NCBI GenBank assembly: GCA_020633515.1
Contig: JACKDM010000008.1
Coordinates: 59,956-123,955, forward strand
DNA length: 64,000 bases
Source: Myxococcales bacterium
GTDB taxonomy: Bacteria; Myxococcota; Bradymonadia; UBA7976; UBA1532
Direction of reading: 5' to 3'
A model generated the notes under the pieces. The model was not told the origin of the DNA and ran no database searches. It was given only the letters and a program-made list of their open reading frames with translations. Shown here in pieces: positions 15,253 to 24,955 of this stretch. Each line of letters starts with the position of its first letter. The first letter of the stretch is position 1. The position numbers were made by a program, and so were the translations under genes.

Positions 15253-17913
15253 ATGCGCCGGCTCGCCGTGCTCACCGCGCTCTTGCTGTGGCCCGCCCTC
15301 TCCGTCGCGCAGCAGACCGCGCCCCGGGTGTTCATCATCTTCGACACCTCCGGCTCGATGCTGTGGAACCCCACCGGCGACCAGGACTGCCAGGGCGACG
15401 GCAGCCCCGGCTTCGAGCACCGCGGCTGCCGCGAGGGCAGCAAGATGTTCCACGCCAAGGCGGCCGTCTCCGCGGTCGTCGACGAGGTCCGCGGGGTCGA
15501 GTTCGCGCTGTTGCGCTACGGGCAGCTCGAGCGCGGCGAGCCCGGCTTCGACACCCGCCACGTCGGCGCCCGCTACCGCGACGCCAACGGCGTCGAGATG
15601 GCGATCAACTACGACGGCTCCACCCCCGGCTGCGGCCCGGCCGATCTGCTCGTGCCGCCCGGACCGATGAGCCACGCGGCGATCCTCGGCTGGATGGACG
15701 GCGTCGAGATGTTCCCCGCGAGCAAGGAGCTGCGCGCCGACGGCTACACGCCGCTGACCGACTCGATCGCGACCGCGCAGGCCGAGATCGCCGCCGCGAT
15801 CGCGCAGGACCCGCAGGCGGTGTGCCGGCCCTACTACGTGCTCCTCTTGACCGACGGCTACCAGCAGTGCCCCGACGGCAGCGCCGACGATCCGGCGTAC
15901 CGGGCGGTCGTGCAGCGGCGGCTCGTCGAGCAGGCGCGCGGGCTGCGGTCGCTCGGGGTGATGGGGCAGCGCCACGACGTGCGCACCTTCGTCGTCGGCT
16001 TCGGCGCGGGCACGCGCTTCGCGACCGAGCTCGACGACGTCGCGCGGGCTGGCGGGACCGCGGTCGACGCGGCGGGGCGGATCGACCTCCAGAGCGGCAG
16101 CGCCTATCAGGCGGACGATCCGGCGGGCTTGCAGGCGGCGCTCGCGGCGGCGGTCGACAACGCGCGGCCGCGGGAGACCTGCGACGGGATCGACGACGAC
16201 TGCGACGGGCGGGTCGACGAGGGCTTCGCGCGGCTCGGGGAGCCGTGCCGGGCAGGGCAGGGGGCCTGCGACGCGGCGGGGCGGCTGGTGTGCGCGGCGA
16301 ACGGCGAGGGCGTGGTGTGCGACGCGCGCGCCGGCGACCCGCGGCCGGAGGTCTGCAACGGGGTCGACGACGACTGCGACGGGCAGGTCGACGAGCGGGT
16401 GCAGAACCGCTGCGGTGACTGCGGGCCCGAGCCGGCCGAGCTGTGCAACGGGCAGGACGACGACTGCGACGGGCGCGCCGACGAGGGCGCGCTCAACGCC
16501 TGCGGCGGCTGCGGCGCGGTGCCGGCCGAGCGCTGCGACGGGCGGGACGACGACTGCGACGGGCGCGCCGACGAGGGCGCGCTGAACGCCTGCGGCGCGT
16601 GCGGCCCGGTGCCGGCCGAGGTGTGCAACTGCGAGGACGACGACTGCGACAACCGGATCGACGAGGGCGGCCTCGGCTGCCCGCGCTGCGACTGCACGCC
16701 CGCGGCCGAGGTCTGCAACGGGCGCGACGACGACTGCGACTACGCGGTCGACGAGGCGACGCTCAACGCCTGCGGCCGCTGCGGGCCGGCGCCCGAGGAG
16801 CTGTGCAACGGGCTCGACGACGACTGCGACGGGCGCACCGACGAGCGCTTCCCCGACCAGGGCGCGGCGTGCGGCAGCGACGAGGGCGCCTGCGCGGCCG
16901 GCGTCTCGATCTGCCGCGACGGCGAGGTCGTCTGCCAGGGCGAGACGCCGCCGTCGACCGAGGTCTGCGACACGCTCGACAACGACTGCGACGGCGCCGT
17001 CGACGAGGGCACCCACAACGCCTGCGGCTACTGCGGCCCGACCCGGGTCGAGGTCTGCGACAACGTCGACGACGACTGCGACGGGCGCACCGACGAGGAC
17101 GTCGTCTGCCCGGACGACGGCGCCTGCATCAACGGCGAGTGCGCGCCGCCCTGCGAGATCGGCGAGTGCTTCGGCGGCCGCGTCTGCCTCGACGCGCACT
17201 GCGTCACCCCGTGCCGCAACACCGACTGCCCCTCGGGTGAGGTCTGCCGCGACGGCGCCTGCGCCGATCCGTGCGCCGGGATCGACTGCCCGGTCGGCGC
17301 GGCGTGCAGCCTCGGCCGCTGCGGGCCGGTCGACTGCCGCGCGACCGGCTGCCCCGACGGCGAGCTGTGCCGCGGCGGCGAGTGCGAGCGCGACCCCTGC
17401 GCCGACGCCGGCTGCGGACCCGATCAGGGCTGCTACGCCGGCGAGTGCTTCGACGACTGCCGCCGGATCCGCTGCCCCGAGGGGACCTTGTGCATCAACG
17501 GCGGCTGCACCCAGGACCCGTGCGCGCGGGTGAGCTGCCCGTTCCCGCAGACCTGCGTCGACGGCGCCTGCGCCGAGGATCCGTGCTTCGGCGTCGCCTG
17601 CCCGCCCGGGAGCGTCTGCCGCGACGGGCGCTGCGCCGACGACCTCTGCATCGGCGTCACCTGCCCCGAGGGCGCGACCTGCCTGCGCGGCCGCTGCTCG
17701 GGCGGCACCGCGGGCGGCGGGCTGCCCGACGAGGTCGACCCGGAGATCCCGAGCCAGGAGCCCGAGCCGACCGCGCCGGTCGATCTGCCCGAAGACGAGA
17801 TCCAGAGCTGCAACTGTGACGCGGGCGGCGACGCGGGCGGCGGCGCGCCCGGCCCGGCGGTCTGGCTGCTCGCGCTCGCCCTCGCCGCGCTCGCCCCGCG
17901 CCGTCGGCGCTGA
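15253..17913 (+). CDS. Surface VWA protein with MopE-type repeats and MYXO-CTERM tail
   Basis: An 886-residue exported protein. The signal peptide covers residues 1-20. A von Willebrand A domain (about 25-295) has the MIDAS motif FDTSGSM and LLLTDGYQQC. Nine MopE-type metal-binding repeats follow, consensus CNGxDDDCDGRxDEG, each with a second CGxCGP half in most cases. Next is an array of Cys-rich EGF-like units (CPxGxxCxxGxC, about 620-815). The protein ends CNCDAGG, a hydrophobic helix (AVWLLALALAALA) and PRRRR: a MYXO-CTERM-type sorting tail that should anchor it at the cell surface. A role in adhesion or metal binding is inferred from the domains. GGAGGA precedes the ATG. Confidence 0.9.
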   Translation: MRRLAVLTALLLWPALSVAQQTAPRVFIIFDTSGSMLWNPTGDQDCQGDGSPGFEHRGCREGSKMFHAKAAVSAVVDEVRGVEFALLRYGQLERGEPGFDTRHVGARYRDANGVEMAINYDGSTPGCGPADLLVPPGPMSHAAILGWMDGVEMFPASKELRADGYTPLTDSIATAQAEIAAAIAQDPQAVCRPYYVLLLTDGYQQCPDGSADDPAYRAVVQRRLVEQARGLRSLGVMGQRHDVRTFVVGFGAGTRFATELDDVARAGGTAVDAAGRIDLQSGSAYQADDPAGLQAALAAAVDNARPRETCDGIDDDCDGRVDEGFARLGEPCRAGQGACDAAGRLVCAANGEGVVCDARAGDPRPEVCNGVDDDCDGQVDERVQNRCGDCGPEPAELCNGQDDDCDGRADEGALNACGGCGAVPAERCDGRDDDCDGRADEGALNACGACGPVPAEVCNCEDDDCDNRIDEGGLGCPRCDCTPAAEVCNGRDDDCDYAVDEATLNACGRCGPAPEELCNGLDDDCDGRTDERFPDQGAACGSDEGACAAGVSICRDGEVVCQGETPPSTEVCDTLDNDCDGAVDEGTHNACGYCGPTRVEVCDNVDDDCDGRTDEDVVCPDDGACINGECAPPCEIGECFGGRVCLDAHCVTPCRNTDCPSGEVCRDGACADPCAGIDCPVGAACSLGRCGPVDCRATGCPDGELCRGGECERDPCADAGCGPDQGCYAGECFDDCRRIRCPEGTLCINGGCTQDPCARVSCPFPQTCVDGACAEDPCFGVACPPGSVCRDGRCADDLCIGVTCPEGATCLRGRCSGGTAGGGLPDEVDPEIPSQEPEPTAPVDLPEDEIQSCNCDAGGDAGGGAPGPAVWLLALALAALAPRRRR
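16180..17103 (+). repeat. Array of nine MopE-type CDGxDDDCDGxxDEG repeats
   Basis: Nine degenerate copies of a Cys/Asp-rich unit recur within the VWA protein gene, spaced irregularly (most about 80-100 bases, some longer with inserted Cys segments). Two neighbouring copies near 16440-16600 are nearly identical at DNA level (GACGACGACTGCGACGGGCG core), indicating recent duplication. The Asp/Asn pattern resembles calcium- or copper-binding MopE motifs. Confidence 0.8.
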
Positions 17914-17984
17914 CCCCCGACTTGCGACGGAGCGGTCAGCGCGGGCATCATCCCGCCCTCCCGACCAGCCCCGAGTGTGCCCCG

Positions 17985-18335
17985 ATGACCGACACCCCCT
18001 CGCTCAAGCCGAACCCCGTCTCCCTCACCGGCGCCCAGCGGCGGGCGCTGCGGGCGCTCGGGCACGCGCTCAAGCCCGTCGTCCGCATCGGCAGGAACGG
18101 CGTCACCGACGGCATCGTCGGCGCGACCGCCGCGGTGCTCGACGACCACGAGCTCATCAAGGTCTCGCTCGCCGGCGAGAGCGAACCCGAGCGCCGCGAA
18201 GAGGCCGAGGAGCTCGCCCGCCGCACCGGCAGCCACGTCGCGCAGGTCATCGGCCGGGTCGGGCTCCTCTACCGCCGCCGCCACGACGACCCCGAGGTCG
18301 TGCTGCCGGGGCCGATCGAAGAGGCGCCGCGATGA
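17985..18335 (+). CDS. yhbY: YhbY/CRS1-YhbY domain RNA-binding protein
   Basis: A 116-residue protein built on a single CRM (CRS1-YhbY) domain, which binds pre-50S ribosomal RNA. The signature is LTGAQRRALRALGHALKPVV, then VRIGRNGVTDGIV, HELIKVSLAGE and a closing VAQVIGRVGLLYRR. The basic GxxG-like loop IGRNGV is intact. Its stop overlaps the next start as ATGA, so it is translationally coupled to the YciO/Sua5 gene. Expected function is ribosome assembly. Confidence 0.92.
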   Translation: MTDTPSLKPNPVSLTGAQRRALRALGHALKPVVRIGRNGVTDGIVGATAAVLDDHELIKVSLAGESEPERREEAEELARRTGSHVAQVIGRVGLLYRRRHDDPEVVLPGPIEEAPR

Positions 18336-18949
18336 TCATCCAGATGGACGAGCGCCACCCGAGCCCGCACCGCGTCGAGCGGGTCGTGACCTACCTCGAA
18401 GACGACGGGGTGATCGCGATGCCGACCGATTGCACCTACTCGCTCGCCTGCCTGCCCGACCACAAGGTCGCCGTGCAGAAGCTCATGGCGCTGCGCCGGC
18501 TCGACCCCAAGAAGCCGCTCGCGCTGGTGTTTCGCGACATCAAGCACATCAGCGAGTACGCGCTCGTCGACGACCGCTCCTACCGCATCCTCAAGCGCGC
18601 GCTGCCGGGCCCGTACAGCTTCATCCTCGAAGCCAACCGCAACCTGCCGCGCTTCATCGGCGACAAGCGCAAGCGGATCGGCGTGCGCGTGCCCGACCAC
18701 AGCGTGCCGCAGGCGATCATCGACGCGGTCGGCAAGCCGCTGATCGTCACCTCGGCGGTCGACCCCGACGACGAGGACGTGATGCTCAACGACCCGTGGA
18801 CGGTCGACAACGTCTTCGGCCACGGGCTCTCGTGCGTGCTCGACGCCGGGCTCGTGCCCGGCGGGGTCTCGACGATCATCGACCTGACCGCCGATCCGCC
18901 CGAGGTCGTGCGGCAGGGGCTCGGCGAGGTCGACGAGATCCTCGGGTGA
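18332..18949 (+). CDS. YciO/Sua5/YrdC-family threonylcarbamoyl-AMP synthase-like protein
   Basis: A 205-residue YrdC-fold protein. Visible family motifs are VIAMPTDCTYSLAC, LRRLDPKKPLALVFRDI, GPYSFILEAN, RKRIGVRVPDH and PLIVTSAVDP, ending GGVSTIIDLT. The family makes L-threonylcarbamoyladenylate from Thr, bicarbonate and ATP for the universal tRNA t6A37 modification. The length and motif spacing are closer to YciO than to full TsaC/Sua5, so it may be a paralogue. TsaB, which works in the same pathway, is encoded at 43141-43902. The start overlaps yhbY as ATGA. Confidence 0.88.
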   Translation: MIIQMDERHPSPHRVERVVTYLEDDGVIAMPTDCTYSLACLPDHKVAVQKLMALRRLDPKKPLALVFRDIKHISEYALVDDRSYRILKRALPGPYSFILEANRNLPRFIGDKRKRIGVRVPDHSVPQAIIDAVGKPLIVTSAVDPDDEDVMLNDPWTVDNVFGHGLSCVLDAGLVPGGVSTIIDLTADPPEVVRQGLGEVDEILG

Positions 18950-19224
18950 GCGACGGCGGCCCGGTGCTGCGGCCCCACCCGCGGATCGCGGCGCGGCTCG
19001 TCGCCGGGCGGGCGTTGATCCTCGACCCGCGCACCGACGCCTTGCAGCGGCTCAACGACACCGGCTCGTTCATCTGGGCGCTCATCGCCGAGCGCCGCCA
19101 CGACCGCGACGCGCTCCTCGCCGCGGTGCTCGACGAGTTCGAAGTCGACGCCGCGACCGCCGCCGCCGACCTCGACGCGCTGCTCGCCGAGCTCACCGCC
19201 GCCGATCTGATCGTAGCTGGCTAG
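18946..19224 (+). CDS. PqqD-like peptide chaperone
   Basis: A 92-residue protein with a GTG start in a GTGA overlap with the preceding gene. It matches the PqqD/RRE fold: ILDPRTDALQRLNDTGSFIW followed by a helical C-terminal half (VLDEFEVDAATAAADLDALLAEL). PqqD-like proteins bind precursor peptides and present them to radical SAM or other modifying enzymes. No such enzyme or obvious precursor peptide is adjacent, so this orphan copy may act in trans or have another role. It converges on the exonuclease gene with 13 bases between. Confidence 0.82.
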   Translation: MSDGGPVLRPHPRIAARLVAGRALILDPRTDALQRLNDTGSFIWALIAERRHDRDALLAAVLDEFEVDAATAAADLDALLAELTAADLIVAG

Positions 19225-19237
19225 CTTCGCCGAACGC

Positions 19238-20038
19238 TCAGAACAGCGCCGCCTGCTCCGCCTGCCCGAGCGCCTGCATCACGAGGCTGCGCGCCTCGGC
19301 CGGCAGCTCGGGGCGGTTGAGCATCCACCGCAGATAGCCCTCGTCCGCGTCGTGCAGCGGCAGCCCGATGTGCTTGCCGAGCCCGAGCTTGACCACCCCG
19401 TCGTGCCGGTCGCGGTACAAAAACCGCCCGAAGCGCGCGAGCTCCGCCGCGATGTGCCGCTCGATCAACGCCTGCTCCCGGAACGCCTCGTCGACGTCGT
19501 CGGGGATCACGCCCTCCTGCACCATGCGGATGAGGAGCTGCCCGGCGACGATCGCGTCGGCGTCGGCGGTGTGCGCGGCGTCCTCGGCGAGCGCGATCCC
19601 GTACCGCTCGCAGGTCGGGCCGAGCTTGCGGCTGCGTTTGCCGCGGTCGTGCCAGTAGGCCCACAGGAACGGGTCGAGCGGCGCCGGCACCCGCCAGTCG
19701 ATGCCCTCGCGCGCGTTCTCCGCGTCGATGAGCGGCTTGTCGAAGCCGAGGATGTTGTAGCCGACCACCACCGGCCCGGCGGCGAAGTGGCGTTCGAGGC
19801 GGGCGGCGATCTCGGGCCAGGTCGGGGCGCCGTCGACGTCCTCGGTGCGGATCCCGTGCACCTGCGTCGCGCCCGCCGGGATGTACTTGCGCGGGTCGAC
19901 GAGCGTCACCAGCCGCGGCCCGACCTGCTCGCCCGCTTGCAGGTAGGCGCCGCCCAGCTCGACGATGCGATCGGCGTGCGGGTCGGGCCCCGTCGTCTCG
20001 GCGTCGAGGGTCAACAGCAGCGCGTGGGTGAGCTTCAT
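19238..20038 (-). CDS. DEDDh 3'-5' exonuclease (DnaQ-like)
   Basis: A 266-residue exonuclease of the DnaQ/RNase T superfamily. Exo I is LTLDAETTGPDP, where the two acidic metal ligands are D and E; Exo II is VVVGYNILGFDKPLI; Exo III is AAHTADADAIVAG, giving the DEDDh His. The middle part (ARLERHFAAG) is typical of epsilon-like proofreading domains. The C-terminal 80 residues are specific and end EQAALF. A TGC-TACGCA extended -10 type element lies about 30 bases upstream on the minus strand. It could act in repair or RNA/DNA trimming; it is separate from a polymerase gene. Confidence 0.9.
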   Translation of the reverse strand: MKLTHALLLTLDAETTGPDPHADRIVELGGAYLQAGEQVGPRLVTLVDPRKYIPAGATQVHGIRTEDVDGAPTWPEIAARLERHFAAGPVVVGYNILGFDKPLIDAENAREGIDWRVPAPLDPFLWAYWHDRGKRSRKLGPTCERYGIALAEDAAHTADADAIVAGQLLIRMVQEGVIPDDVDEAFREQALIERHIAAELARFGRFLYRDRHDGVVKLGLGKHIGLPLHDADEGYLRWMLNRPELPAEARSLVMQALGQAEQAALF

Positions 20039-20195
20039 CGCGGCCTGTCGCGGATCGGAGCGTCGATGCGTAGCACAGGGTCGCGGCCGCGTCCACTTGT
20101 CAGGAGCGCGGCGGGAGAGCGGCCAGACACCGCGGCGGCCAAGGCGCGGGAACGTCAGCAGGAGGACGGCGTTTTTCCGTTCGGAGGGGCTGCGT

Positions 20196-20201
20196 TAGAC
20201 T
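20196..20201 (+). promoter_or_regulatory. Putative -10 box, possible leaderless start
   Basis: TAGACT ends 7 bases before the ATG at 20209, the spacing expected if transcription starts at the initiation codon. No ribosome-binding site lies at a useful distance (the GGAGGGG run is about 20 bases away). Confidence 0.35.
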
Positions 20202-20208
20202 GCGACTC

Positions 20209-21222
20209 ATGCCCGACACGACGCAACCCCCCGCCGACCGCGACGGCTACGGCCGCAGCTACCGCGCCGCGCAGCGCCTCACCCGCTGGCCCGTCGGCAC
20301 CGTCTACCGCGGCGAGGTGCTCCCGAGCGAGGCGCCGTGCACGATCGTCTTCCCCGACGTGCTGCAGAGCGAGCTCGGGCCGTTCATGCGCGAGATGAAG
20401 GACGAGATCGCGCGCAACCGGCTCCTCGTCGGGCTGCCGGTGCTCGGCGCGACCCACGTCGGGCAGAACCTCGACCACCGCGCCTTCGTCGTGCTGCCGC
20501 CGGTCGCCGAGGCGAAGAACCTCGAGGCGCACGTCCGCCGATCGGGGCCGCTCAAGCCGCTGCTCGCGTTGCAGATCGCGGTGATGATCGCCGACGCGCT
20601 CGCGCGGCTGCACTACCGGGTCCGCGCGCTCGGCGAGCTGCGGCCGTGGCAGGTGCTCTTGCCCGAGAGCCGCCGCGAGAGCCTGCGCCTCTTCGACCTC
20701 GGCATCCCGCGCGGGCTGTGGAAGCGCACGATCGCGCCGCCGCGGCTCGACCCGCACTTCACCTCGCTCTCGGTGCAGAACGGCCACGCGCCGACGGCCG
20801 CGGACGACGTCTTCGTGGTCGGGGCGCTGCTCTACTTCATGCTCGCCGGGGAGCCGCCGCCGGTCGGCGGGTCGCCGTTCCCGCCCAACCGCGCGGCGCT
20901 CGGGCCGTTCGCGAGCTTCCTCGACGGGCTGCTGATGCAGGCGATGCAGCCCGACCCCGACCGCGGCGCCGAGCCGTTCGACGACATGCACCGCTTCGCG
21001 CGCGCGCTCCGCGGCGCCCGCGACCTGCACCGCCTCTCGCCCTCGGCCCGCCAGGCGCTGCTCAAGCGGCGCGCGCCGGTCGAGGAGCACGTCGGCATCC
21101 CCGGCGCCGAGCGCATGCCCACCGGCGCGCTCGGCTTCGTCGAGAGCGACGGGCCGAGCTTCCTCACCCAGGCCGATCTCGAGTCGATCCAGGGCCGGAT
21201 GGACGCCTCGACCGAGCGGTGA
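20209..21222 (+). CDS. Protein-kinase-like protein, predicted pseudokinase
   Basis: A 337-residue protein with the overall order of a bacterial Ser/Thr kinase domain but without its catalytic residues. The Gly-rich loop and the Lys of VAIK are missing in the N-lobe ([17 protein letters not shown]). The catalytic HRD loop is replaced by [18 protein letters not shown] appears as FDLG without the metal-binding context. The helix [14 protein letters not shown] and the C-lobe [20 protein letters not shown] (compare the D-x-W-x-L-G helix of kinases) are recognisable. It may bind a partner or nucleotide without phosphotransfer. Its 3' end overlaps the convergent DUF2156 gene by 59 bases. Confidence 0.8.
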   Translation: MPDTTQPPADRDGYGRSYRAAQRLTRWPVGTVYRGEVLPSEAPCTIVFPDVLQSELGPFMREMKDEIARNRLLVGLPVLGATHVGQNLDHRAFVVLPPVAEAKNLEAHVRRSGPLKPLLALQIAVMIADALARLHYRVRALGELRPWQVLLPESRRESLRLFDLGIPRGLWKRTIAPPRLDPHFTSLSVQNGHAPTAADDVFVVGALLYFMLAGEPPPVGGSPFPPNRAALGPFASFLDGLLMQAMQPDPDRGAEPFDDMHRFARALRGARDLHRLSPSARQALLKRRAPVEEHVGIPGAERMPTGALGFVESDGPSFLTQADLESIQGRMDASTER

Positions 21223-22687
21223 TCGGGGCGGCGGCGGCGATCGCGGCGAGGTAGGCGGTCGCGGCGAGCGGGCCGCAGATCCCGGCGGCGACGAAGAGCG
21301 CGGCGGCGCCCTCGACCTCGCGATGCAGGTGGAGCGCCTGCACCGTCGAGAGCACGCAGTCGGTGAGCGTCGCGCCGGCGAGCGCGAGCGCGAGGCGGCG
21401 GCCGGCGGGGCGGGCGCGGGCGACGAGGCGGGCGAGCGCGAGCAGCGCGACGACCATGCCGGCGTCGAAGACGACCCACGCGGCCTGGATGCTCGGGTCG
21501 CCGAACCAGCGGCGGCCATCGGCGAGCGCGAGCAGGATCGTCCACGGCACGAGCAGGAGCGCGAGCGCGACGAGGCCCAGGGCCCAGGCGCGGGCAGGGA
21601 TCCGGGCGAGCAGGCGGGCGAGGGTGTCGAGCGCGAACGGGACGAGGCCGCCGGCGAAGGCGGTGAGCAGCGCGCGGAGCGCGCCGGGGCCGACCGGGCC
21701 GGGCACGGCGACGAGGTGCTGCGGCGTCCAGCGGTCGGGGCGGAAGCGGGCCTTGAAGCGGCGGACCCCGTCGAAGTCGTAGAGCGCGCCGGCGCGGGCG
21801 GCCGACCCGCGCATGAAGCGGCGCAGCCGGCGGTGCGGGCCGGGGCCGTCGTCGACGCCGGCGAGCGGCGCCATGCCGAGGGTGACGTAGCGGTCGCCCC
21901 GCTCGCGCGCGTCGCTGAGCGCGGCGTCGATGAGCAGCTCGGCGGTGCCGTTGGGCGCGTCGGGGGTGCGGCAGACGTCTTCGAGGAACCAGCCGTCGCG
22001 GCCGTAGACCGGCACCGCGGCGAGGAAGCCGACCGGCTCGTCGCCGTGGTCGGCGACGTAGTAGCGGCGCCGCTCGGGGTGGGTGAAGGGCTCGACGTCG
22101 ACCATGAACCGCATCACGCTCATGCGCCGCGAGGCGAGCCAGCGGTCGAGGACGCGCTCGATCTCGGCGCGGAGCGCGCCGGGGCGGTCGGCGAGCTCGT
22201 CGGCCTCGACGCGGCGCACGCGCACGCCCTTGTTGCACGCGCGGTTGACCTGCGCGCGCAGGCTGCGGCGCGCGGGGCCGGCGAGGGTGTATCGCGCGGG
22301 GTCGAAGTCGGGCTGCTCGGCGATCTTCAGCGCGTCGTGGGGCAGGCCGGCGGCGGCGAGCGCGTCGATGAACGGCCGCTCGGCGCCGACGAAGGCGACC
22401 CGCCCGCCCGCGGCGAAGCGGGCGACGACCGCGGCGGTGTCCTCCGGCGCGCAGACCGGCTCGCCGGCGACGACCCGCCAGCCGGCGGCCTCGACGTAGC
22501 CGATGACCGCGGTGGGCGCGTCGGGCGGGCCGTCGAACCAGTAGCGGTTGCCGGCTTCGAGGAGCTGGAACGAGGTCGGCGCGCGGCCGTGGCGTTCGAG
22601 GAGCGCGAGCACCTTCGCCCGCTCGGGGTCGGGCGGCGGGCTGTGCCAGCGGCCGGGCTCGCGCGCGTGTCGGTCGGGGGGCGCCAT
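21164..22687 (-). CDS. DUF2156 phosphatidylglycerol lysyltransferase-like membrane protein
   Basis: A 507-residue protein. Residues 1-310 match the DUF2156 (LPG synthase C-terminal) acyltransferase-like domain: [56 protein letters not shown], then [22 protein letters not shown] and [18 protein letters not shown]. The rest contains about six hydrophobic helices. In MprF the membrane domain precedes this domain; here it follows, a rearranged order. The family transfers aminoacyl groups to phosphatidylglycerol, altering surface charge; whether this protein does so is unknown. The ATG (MAPPDRH) opens just after the divergent activator promoter region. Confidence 0.83.
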   Translation of the reverse strand: MAPPDRHAREPGRWHSPPPDPERAKVLALLERHGRAPTSFQLLEAGNRYWFDGPPDAPTAVIGYVEAAGWRVVAGEPVCAPEDTAAVVARFAAGGRVAFVGAERPFIDALAAAGLPHDALKIAEQPDFDPARYTLAGPARRSLRAQVNRACNKGVRVRRVEADELADRPGALRAEIERVLDRWLASRRMSVMRFMVDVEPFTHPERRRYYVADHGDEPVGFLAAVPVYGRDGWFLEDVCRTPDAPNGTAELLIDAALSDARERGDRYVTLGMAPLAGVDDGPGPHRRLRRFMRGSAARAGALYDFDGVRRFKARFRPDRWTPQHLVAVPGPVGPGALRALLTAFAGGLVPFALDTLARLLARIPARAWALGLVALALLLVPWTILLALADGRRWFGDPSIQAAWVVFDAGMVVALLALARLVARARPAGRRLALALAGATLTDCVLSTVQALHLHREVEGAAALFVAAGICGPLAATAYLAAIAAAAPITARSRRPSGPGSTRDRPG

Positions 22688-22769
22688 GGCGGCAGGATGC
22701 GCGCGGCGGGGGCCGGTCACAAGCGCGGCGGCGCGCGACGAGAGGGTGCCGCCCACCACGCCGACGCGA

Positions 22770-22775
22770 TATATT
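22770..22775 (+). promoter_or_regulatory. Putative -10 box (TATATT) for activator gene
   Basis: TATATT in CGCGATATATTCGG stands out in otherwise GC-only sequence. It lies 30 bases before the TTG start at 22805, leaving room for the GGAGGG ribosome site. The -35 position (TGCCGC) is weak. Confidence 0.35.
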
Positions 22776-22804
22776 CGGCGACTTCCACCCCCGCGGAGGG
22801 CGAG

Positions 22805-23758
<954 letters not shown>

Positions 23759-23919
23759 CCCGCGCACCTGGGGTCGGATCGGACGGTCCAGCCCATCCCG
23801 CTGACCACAACCACCCCACCCGCGCCGCCGCACCCCCGCTCGGCGCTGGCCTCGCCGGTGGCACATCGACTGCAAGCCGCGACCCCCCGCCGAAGCGACC
23901 CGCGAGACGGAGGTGAGCG

Positions 23920-24948
23920 ATGCAGGCGCCGACCCTGGCCCCCGACGACAGCACCATTCCCACCATCAAGTCCCTCGACCTCGACGCGCTCACCCGCCCG
24001 GGTCGATATCGCTTCGCGCTCGACATGGTCGGCAACGGCCTCGGCAGCACCATCCGCATCCCGATCGTCGTCGTGCGCGGCCGCGGCGAAGGCCCCACCC
24101 TCGGGCTCACCGCGGTGGTGCACGGCAACGAGCTCAACGGCATCATGGTCATCCACCGGGTGCTCACCTCGGTCGACCCCGACACGCTGCGCGGCGTGCT
24201 CGTCGCCGTCCCGGTCGTCAACGTGCCCGGCTTCCTGCAGAACACCCGCGTCTTCAACGACGGCGCCGATCTCAACCGCCTCTTCCCCGGCAAGGTCGAC
24301 GGCACCTGCTCGCAGGTCTACTGCCACCGCTTCACCGAGCGCCTCGTGCGCCACCTCGACTACCTCGTCGACCTGCACACCGCCTCGACCGGCCGCATCA
24401 ACACGCTCTATGTCCGCGCCGACATGAGCGATCCGATGACCGCCGCGCTCGCCCGCGCGCAGCGGCCGCAGATCATCCTCCACAACTGCGGCGTCGACGG
24501 CACCCTGCGCTCGGCGGCGGCGGAGCTCGGCGTGCCCTCGATCACCGTCGAGGTCGGCAACCCGCAGCGCTTTCAGCTCGGCATGGTCGAAGAGGGCCAC
24601 ACCGGCGTGCTCGACGTGATGGGCCACCTCGGCATGCTCAACCGCGAGATCGTGCCCCCGGCGACGCCGCCGGTGCTCTGCATCGACTCGAAGTGGCTCT
24701 ACACCACCTCGGGCGGGCTGTTGCACGTGCTGCCGGCGCTCTGCGAGCGGGTCAAGGAAGGGCAGGAGGTCGCGCGGGTGACCGACGTCTACGGCGCGCT
24801 CATCGAGAGCTACCGCGCGCCGCGGGACGGGATCGTCATCGGGCGCTCGGTCAACCCGGTCAACCAGACCGGCTCGCGGATCCTGCACCTCGGGCGCATC
24901 GGCGAGCAGTCGGAGATCGAGGCCTGCCCGCTCCCCGGCCGCGAGTGA
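23920..24948 (+). CDS. Succinylglutamate desuccinylase/aspartoacylase family deacylase
   Basis: A 342-residue zinc-dependent M14-like deacylase. The zinc ligands are recognisable as HGNELNG and the later His in VDLHTAST; the substrate-binding Arg/Asn region is DGADLNRLFPG. A conserved Glu lies in SITVEVGNPQRF. The C-terminal 90 residues form the small beta domain typical of AstE/AspA (ALIESYRAPRDGIVIGRSVN). Family members hydrolyse N-acyl amino acids or related amides; the substrate here is unknown. The ATG follows GGAGGTGAGC, a strong ribosome site. It ends 7 bases from the convergent Cys-repeat lipoprotein gene. Confidence 0.9.
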   Translation: MQAPTLAPDDSTIPTIKSLDLDALTRPGRYRFALDMVGNGLGSTIRIPIVVVRGRGEGPTLGLTAVVHGNELNGIMVIHRVLTSVDPDTLRGVLVAVPVVNVPGFLQNTRVFNDGADLNRLFPGKVDGTCSQVYCHRFTERLVRHLDYLVDLHTASTGRINTLYVRADMSDPMTAALARAQRPQIILHNCGVDGTLRSAAAELGVPSITVEVGNPQRFQLGMVEEGHTGVLDVMGHLGMLNREIVPPATPPVLCIDSKWLYTTSGGLLHVLPALCERVKEGQEVARVTDVYGALIESYRAPRDGIVIGRSVNPVNQTGSRILHLGRIGEQSEIEACPLPGRE

Positions 24949-24955
24949 TCGCCGC

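Noticed and set aside
15214..17199. A 661-codon minus-strand frame with VAVVVDPVA-type repeats
   Set aside because: The repeats mirror the MopE array on the coding strand, which has a signal peptide, VWA domain and sorting tail.
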